In this document: positions 59,992-64,000 of the stretch, one piece after another | Layout: each line of letters begins with the position of its first letter | How positions within the stretch are numbered: position 1 is the stretch's first letter | Notes under the pieces: generated by a model | Seen by the model: only the letters and a program-made list of their open reading frames with translations | Told to the model about the DNA's origin: nothing | Databases searched by the model: none | Program-made: the position numbers and the translations under genes | Assembly: GCA_002105175.1 (NCBI GenBank) | Contig: MCGE01000033.1 | Span: 62,001-126,000, forward strand | DNA: 64,000 bases | Direction of reading: 5' to 3' | From: Absidia repens | Lineage: Eukaryota > Mucoromycota > Mucoromycetes > Mucorales > Cunninghamellaceae

Positions 59992-62131
59992 ATGAGGGAA
60001 ATCATTCACGTCCAAGCTGGTAAGCGACATTAAAAAAAAAAAGTAGGCATAGATAGATATTCACGCTCCACTGAGCTGTGATGAAAAAATCCACATCCGT
60101 CTTCATCTTTATTATCTATTGAAAACACACAAACTCTTTATTTGAAAATACTCACTCTACTTTTCTCATCTTTAAATTTTCTTTTGATATCATATAGGTC
60201 AATGTGGTAATCAAGTATGTACAATAGTTAAAAAAAAGGAGAGGAGGGCTGAAGGGCAGGAAACTAGGAGCAGGAGCAGGAGCAAAGTCAGGGGGTGGGG
60301 CTGTCAAGGATGGAGAAAGTACGTGTCATTAACTCTTTTTTTTTCATCTTTTTTTTTCTTAGATTGGTCAAAAATTCTGGGAAACCATTTCACAAGAACA
60401 TGGTTTAGACTCATCTGGTGCCTACAATGGTGATAACGATCTTCAATTGGAACGTATCAATGTCTACTACAACGAAGGTTCCACCGGTCAATATGTCCCT
60501 AGGTAAAAAAAAAAAAAAAAAAAAGAAGGCCTACTTATAATATGACTGCTATTGATACTATTGATCGATCCACTCATACCTTTTTTCTTTTGTAGAGCTG
60601 TGCTTGTGGATCTTGAACCTGCCACTATGGATGCTGTCCGCTCTAGTCCTTATGGTAAGCTTTTCCGCCCTGACAATTTTGTTTATGGTCAATCTGGTGC
60701 TGGTAACTCTTGGGCTCGTGTAAGTTGTGGATTGTCATTTCAACAAAACGTTGGGTCATAAAACTCTAACTGTCCTTTTTCTTTGATACAGGGTTATTAC
60801 ACTGAAGGTGCTGAATTGGTTGAATCCATCTTGGATATTGTACGAAAGGAAGCTGAACATACCGATTGTTTGCAAGGTTTCCAATTGGCCCACTCTCTCG
60901 GTGGTGGTACTGGGTCTGGTCTTGGTTCATTGCTTCTCTCCAAAAGTAAGCAACCATGGGCAAATTGAAAACAACAAACCTTTCCTTTTTTTTTTTTTTT
61001 TTTTACTAAATGCATTGTTTTTTGTGGTTTTTTTTTTTTTATGATGATGTATAGTCCGTGAAGAATATCCCGACAGAATGCTTTGCTCTTACTCTGTGGT
61101 GCCTTCCCCCAAGGTATCTGATACCGTGGTCGAACCTTACAATGCCGTGTTGTCTGTCCATCAATTGGTTGAAAACTGTGATGCCACTTTCTGTATCGAT
61201 AACGAAGCTTTGTATGATATTTGTTTCCGTACCCTCAAGTTGTCCAACCCCGGTTACGGTGAACTCAATCAATTGGTCTCCGCTGTCATGTCCGGTGTCT
61301 CTACCTCTTTGCGTTTCCCCGGTCAATTGAACTCTGATTTGCGCAAGCTCTTTGTGAACATGGGTAAGAGAAGAAGAAGAAGAAGAAGAAGAAAAAAAAA
61401 AGAGGGGGATGGGTGTTTATACCAACATGATTTACTGATTGTTTTTCTTTGTGATCACTGTAGTTCCCTTCCCTCGTCTCCATTTCTTCATGGTGGGTTT
61501 CGCTCCCTTGACTGCGTTTGGATCTCAGCAATACCGTAACCTTAGCGTGCCTGAATTGACGGCTCAAATGTTTGATGCCAAGAACATGATGGCTGCATCG
61601 GACCCTCGTCACGGTCGCTACCTCACTGCTGCCACGATTTTCCGTGGTCGTTTGTCTACCAAGGAAGTGGAAAACCAAATGCTTGCCGTGCAACAAAAGA
61701 ACTCCTCCTACTTTGTGGAATGGATCCCCAACGGTGTCAAGACCTCCCTGTGTGACATCCCTCCTGTCGGTCTCAAGATGAGCGGTACCTTTATCGGTAA
61801 CAGCACAGCTATCCAAGAACTCTTCAAGCGTGTCAACGATCAATTCACCGCCATGTTTAGACGCAAGGCGTTCTTGCATTGGTTCACCGGTGAAGGTATG
61901 GATGAAATGGAATTCACCGAAAGTGAAAGCAACATGCACGATCTTGTCTCGGAATATCAACAATACCAGGTAAATAAGGAGGTGGAGAACGATAAATAGA
62001 TATGCAACATATGACTGACCAAAATATTTGGGGGTGGGGGCTTTTTTTAACGATAGGATGCTACTGCTGATGAAGAATATCTCGAAGATGAAGATTACCT
62101 TGAAGAAGAAGAAGTCTTGGAAGAAGATTGA
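59992..62131 (+). CDS. Beta-tubulin, divergent isotype with Tyr167 and Ala198
   Basis: Eight exons (59992-60019, 60198-60214, 60363-60502, 60596-60719, 60792-60945, 61055-61363, 61464-61969, 62057-62131) give 450 residues, the usual length. Diagnostic features are the [17 protein letters not shown] start, the GTP loop GGGTGSG, and an acidic tail ([19 protein letters not shown]). Beta-tubulin polymerises with alpha-tubulin into microtubules. Exon 2 is only 17 nt. Unusual residues are Cys165-Ser166-Tyr167 (normally Phe at 167) and Ala198 in [19 protein letters not shown] (normally Glu), plus NSWARGYYTEG in place of the common N-WAKGHYTEG. Such differences suggest a second isotype rather than the main housekeeping gene, though only one copy is visible. 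AATAAA at 62178-62183. Confidence 0.96.
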
Positions 62132-62177
62132 ATTTAGTTTTTTTATATATTCATCAATCAAAATTTTATCAAATTTT

Positions 62178-62183
62178 AATAAA
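62178..62183 (+). terminator. Poly(A) signal of the beta-tubulin gene
   Basis: TTAATAAAATCAAATT lies ~45 bp after the stop codon. Confidence 0.6.
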
Positions 62184-63394
62184 ATCAAATTATCATTGTT
62201 ATACAAGTCTTTTTTTTTTTATTGTTGTTTGTTTGGTTGCTATGATTAAGTTCTGATGATGTGAAAATGTGATGGTAGATGACGAATATTAAGTTGATTG
62301 TTTTGGGAGTGGGTAGGAACGTGACCTCTATATGCATTTAAATGTCTGTGGGTGATGATATTTGACTATGTGTAAATAGATGCTGACTATTATATAGCGA
62401 AAAGTCAGTCGAACGCCAATAGGATACCTACCAAAGTGTGAGATGTGACTGGTGATCAAAAAAAAAAAAAGAGAAAGAAGAAAGTATCCATTATGAAGGG
62501 AGGAAGAAGGGGAAGCTACGCACATAGACGTCCTGTTTTTTCCTACAATATTTAGAAGGAACAATTGTATGAAATATATGAAGTATTGTAAGCAGTTGAG
62601 TCGCTTTTGTGTGTCACGAAATGTTGAACTCAAGCTCCTGTCCTTGAATTCTACACGAGACGCTCATTTGATTAATCTCCACACTGATGCTTTTTTTTTT
62701 TTTTTTTTTTTTTTTGGTGGTATTATATCAACGAAAAGATGTAGAGCAATACAGTATATTTTTTATCAATAGAATAGACGCTAAACAGCTCCCCCTGTAA
62801 CTTTTTGGTGTTCGGTAGACTTTATTTTCTTCGTGGTATTATAAGTACAGTAGAATAATAAAGAGGAAATGCATATGTGTCTGGAAGGTAGGTTCCTGAC
62901 TTCAAAAGTAAGAATGTATGATAGGCAGGATAGACGATACTGTATTTGGAGAGGTAGGTATATCATTCTATCACCTAAAACAACACTGTATGGCAAGGTT
63001 GGTGTCATGAATGAACGGTATATCAAAGCTTTTTATTTATTTATTGAGGAATCAATATAATGCAAGATAAACTATGCTTAATTCTACGGCAAGTGTCAAA
63101 CTATTCTGAGGTGAAAGATTGGATAAACTATATTCTATAGGGGAAGGAGGGGGGGGAGAGCACTCAATTAATCCATTCCGAGTTACTTCATATGTAGTCC
63201 GAGGCCATCATATCATCAATGCAATATGGATGTTGATGGTTTAGTAAAAAGAAGAGAAAGTCACAGTACTGTTATAGTGGAATGAAGGCTGCTGTAGCTA
63301 AAAAAAAAAAAAAAGAAGACAATCTAGAAAAAGGTGTCTCCTTTTTTGTATTCGTTCACATGAAAATAAAAAAAAACTTGGCCGCAAATTCAAT

Positions 63395-63960
63395 TCATGT
63401 CCCGCCCACGTGGATTTTAATTTTTTTCTCCACTATTTTTTATTTTCCCGCTCGCTCTCTTTTTCTTTCTTTTCTCCTTTTCCTTCTTTTTTTTCACCAC
63501 TCAACTTGCATGAGGTTATGGTGATCTTAGATTAGCGTCACGTCTAGTTTAGAGTGGTTTTCAGCTCAGGGATTACAAGATGCATGGGGAAAGCCTTTCA
63601 TTTTGGATCTAGGATTTTGGGACCACCATTAGTTTAGTTTAGCTTTAGCTTGTTTCCAAGTTCATATCTATATTTGAATAAAATGTGTCTCTTGTTTGCT
63701 TGCTTCAAAGAAAAATGTCTCATTAGTCTCCTCCTCTCTCTCATGTCTTGTTCAATAGATCCCATGTACAGTCATTCCTTTAGATTAGCGTTAACCATTC
63801 TTCATATCTCTCATCAGTCTCCTTCACGTTACCTCCATTAGAACACTTGAAGGCTGTTGACTTTTCGCAGCTTATGTTGATGTTTCAATAAAATATATTC
63901 CCTTTTTCTACCCATTAATTTTCACTATTAGACCCATAAGTTATTGACCAATCCGTTGTT
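63395..63960 (+). repeat. Dispersed hairpin-repeat family, copy G
   Basis: On the + strand: ATGTCCCGCCCACGTGG (CACGTG 63407-63412), a long T/C tract (63420-63500), CTAGTTTAG, hairpin 63552-63600 (stem with one mismatch pair), 'TTTGGATCTAGGATT', GAATAAAA 63676-63683, 'ATTAGTCT...GTTCAATAGATCC', 'TTTAGATTAGCGTTAACCATT' and TTCAATAAAATATA (about 63883). Confidence 0.85.
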
Positions 63961-64000
63961 GTTGTTGTTTTTTTCTAATGTGTGTTATGAAATGGCTTGC

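Larger units (their letters stand above)
62132..64000. other. Downstream region of beta-tubulin
   Basis: No gene is supported. It holds the tubulin poly(A) signal, a T26 tract (62691-62715 region) and, from 63395, a long copy of the dispersed repeat. The window ends inside or just after that repeat. Confidence 0.55.

Noticed and set aside
61301..62206. 301-codon minus-strand ORF over the beta-tubulin 3' half
   Set aside because: Antisense shadow of strongly biased tubulin codons.
1..64000. CRISPR arrays, operons, ribosome binding sites, phage or other prokaryotic features
   Set aside because: The DNA is intron-rich nuclear eukaryotic sequence; no regularly spaced direct repeats of CRISPR type occur.

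Overview
The window is eukaryotic nuclear DNA, AT-rich, with dense short spliceosomal introns (roughly 45-120 nt, GT-AG, one GC-AG), long homopolymer tracts and small intergenic gaps. The gene set (Suv3 helicase, Rch1-like SLC10 transporter, GPR1/FUN34/YaaH protein, Trs120, CENP-I/Mis6, beta-tubulin) and the intron style point to a fungus, most likely an early-diverging one (Mucoromycota, probably Mucorales). That placement is inference from protein style and gene architecture; no rRNA or mitochondrial marker is present. All gene models were built by hand by joining exons with splice consensus and reading-frame checks.

Layout: (0-15 kb) a 1205-aa PPR protein (-) and a diacylglycerol-lipase-like class 3 lipase (+) share a divergent promoter region; an intron-containing tRNA-Tyr gene follows, then an arrestin-domain protein (-). 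(15-28 kb) mitochondrial RNA helicase SUV3 (-), a four-TM protein of unknown function (-), a hemerythrin HHE protein (+), and a 17-exon HAT-repeat protein of the SART3/Prp24 type (-) that ends in an Lsm-binding SNFFL-type box but has no RRM. (28-42 kb) glycogen debranching enzyme (-) is head-to-head with an Rch1-like transporter (+) carrying an apparent -1 frameshift, then an OTUD6-type deubiquitinase (+) and a GPR1/FUN34/YaaH transporter (-). (42-52 kb) a SAM-dependent methyltransferase with a possible N-myristoylation start (+) and the 18-exon TRAPPII subunit Trs120/TRAPPC9 (+). (52-64 kb) an F-box protein with zinc-finger and DUSP-like regions (-), a second tRNA-Tyr (-), the inner kinetochore protein CENP-I/Mis6 (+), and a divergent beta-tubulin (+) with Tyr167 and Ala198, the two residues classically linked to benzimidazole resistance.

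The genes are housekeeping functions with no operon-like logic. The most unusual non-coding signal is a dispersed repeat family (seven clear copies and one fragment, both orientations). Read in one sense, it looks like a small transcription unit: a CCCGCC-CACGTG block, a pyrimidine-rich tract, a conserved hairpin (AAGGGTTT...AAACCCTT), and an AATAAA-type signal about 250-290 bp from the CACGTG, followed by further modules that end in AATAAAA. A related TTTNAAATYCCGCC motif also lies upstream of several protein genes. The two tRNA-Tyr loci share downstream repeats, one of them with what looks like a ~550-bp insertion.
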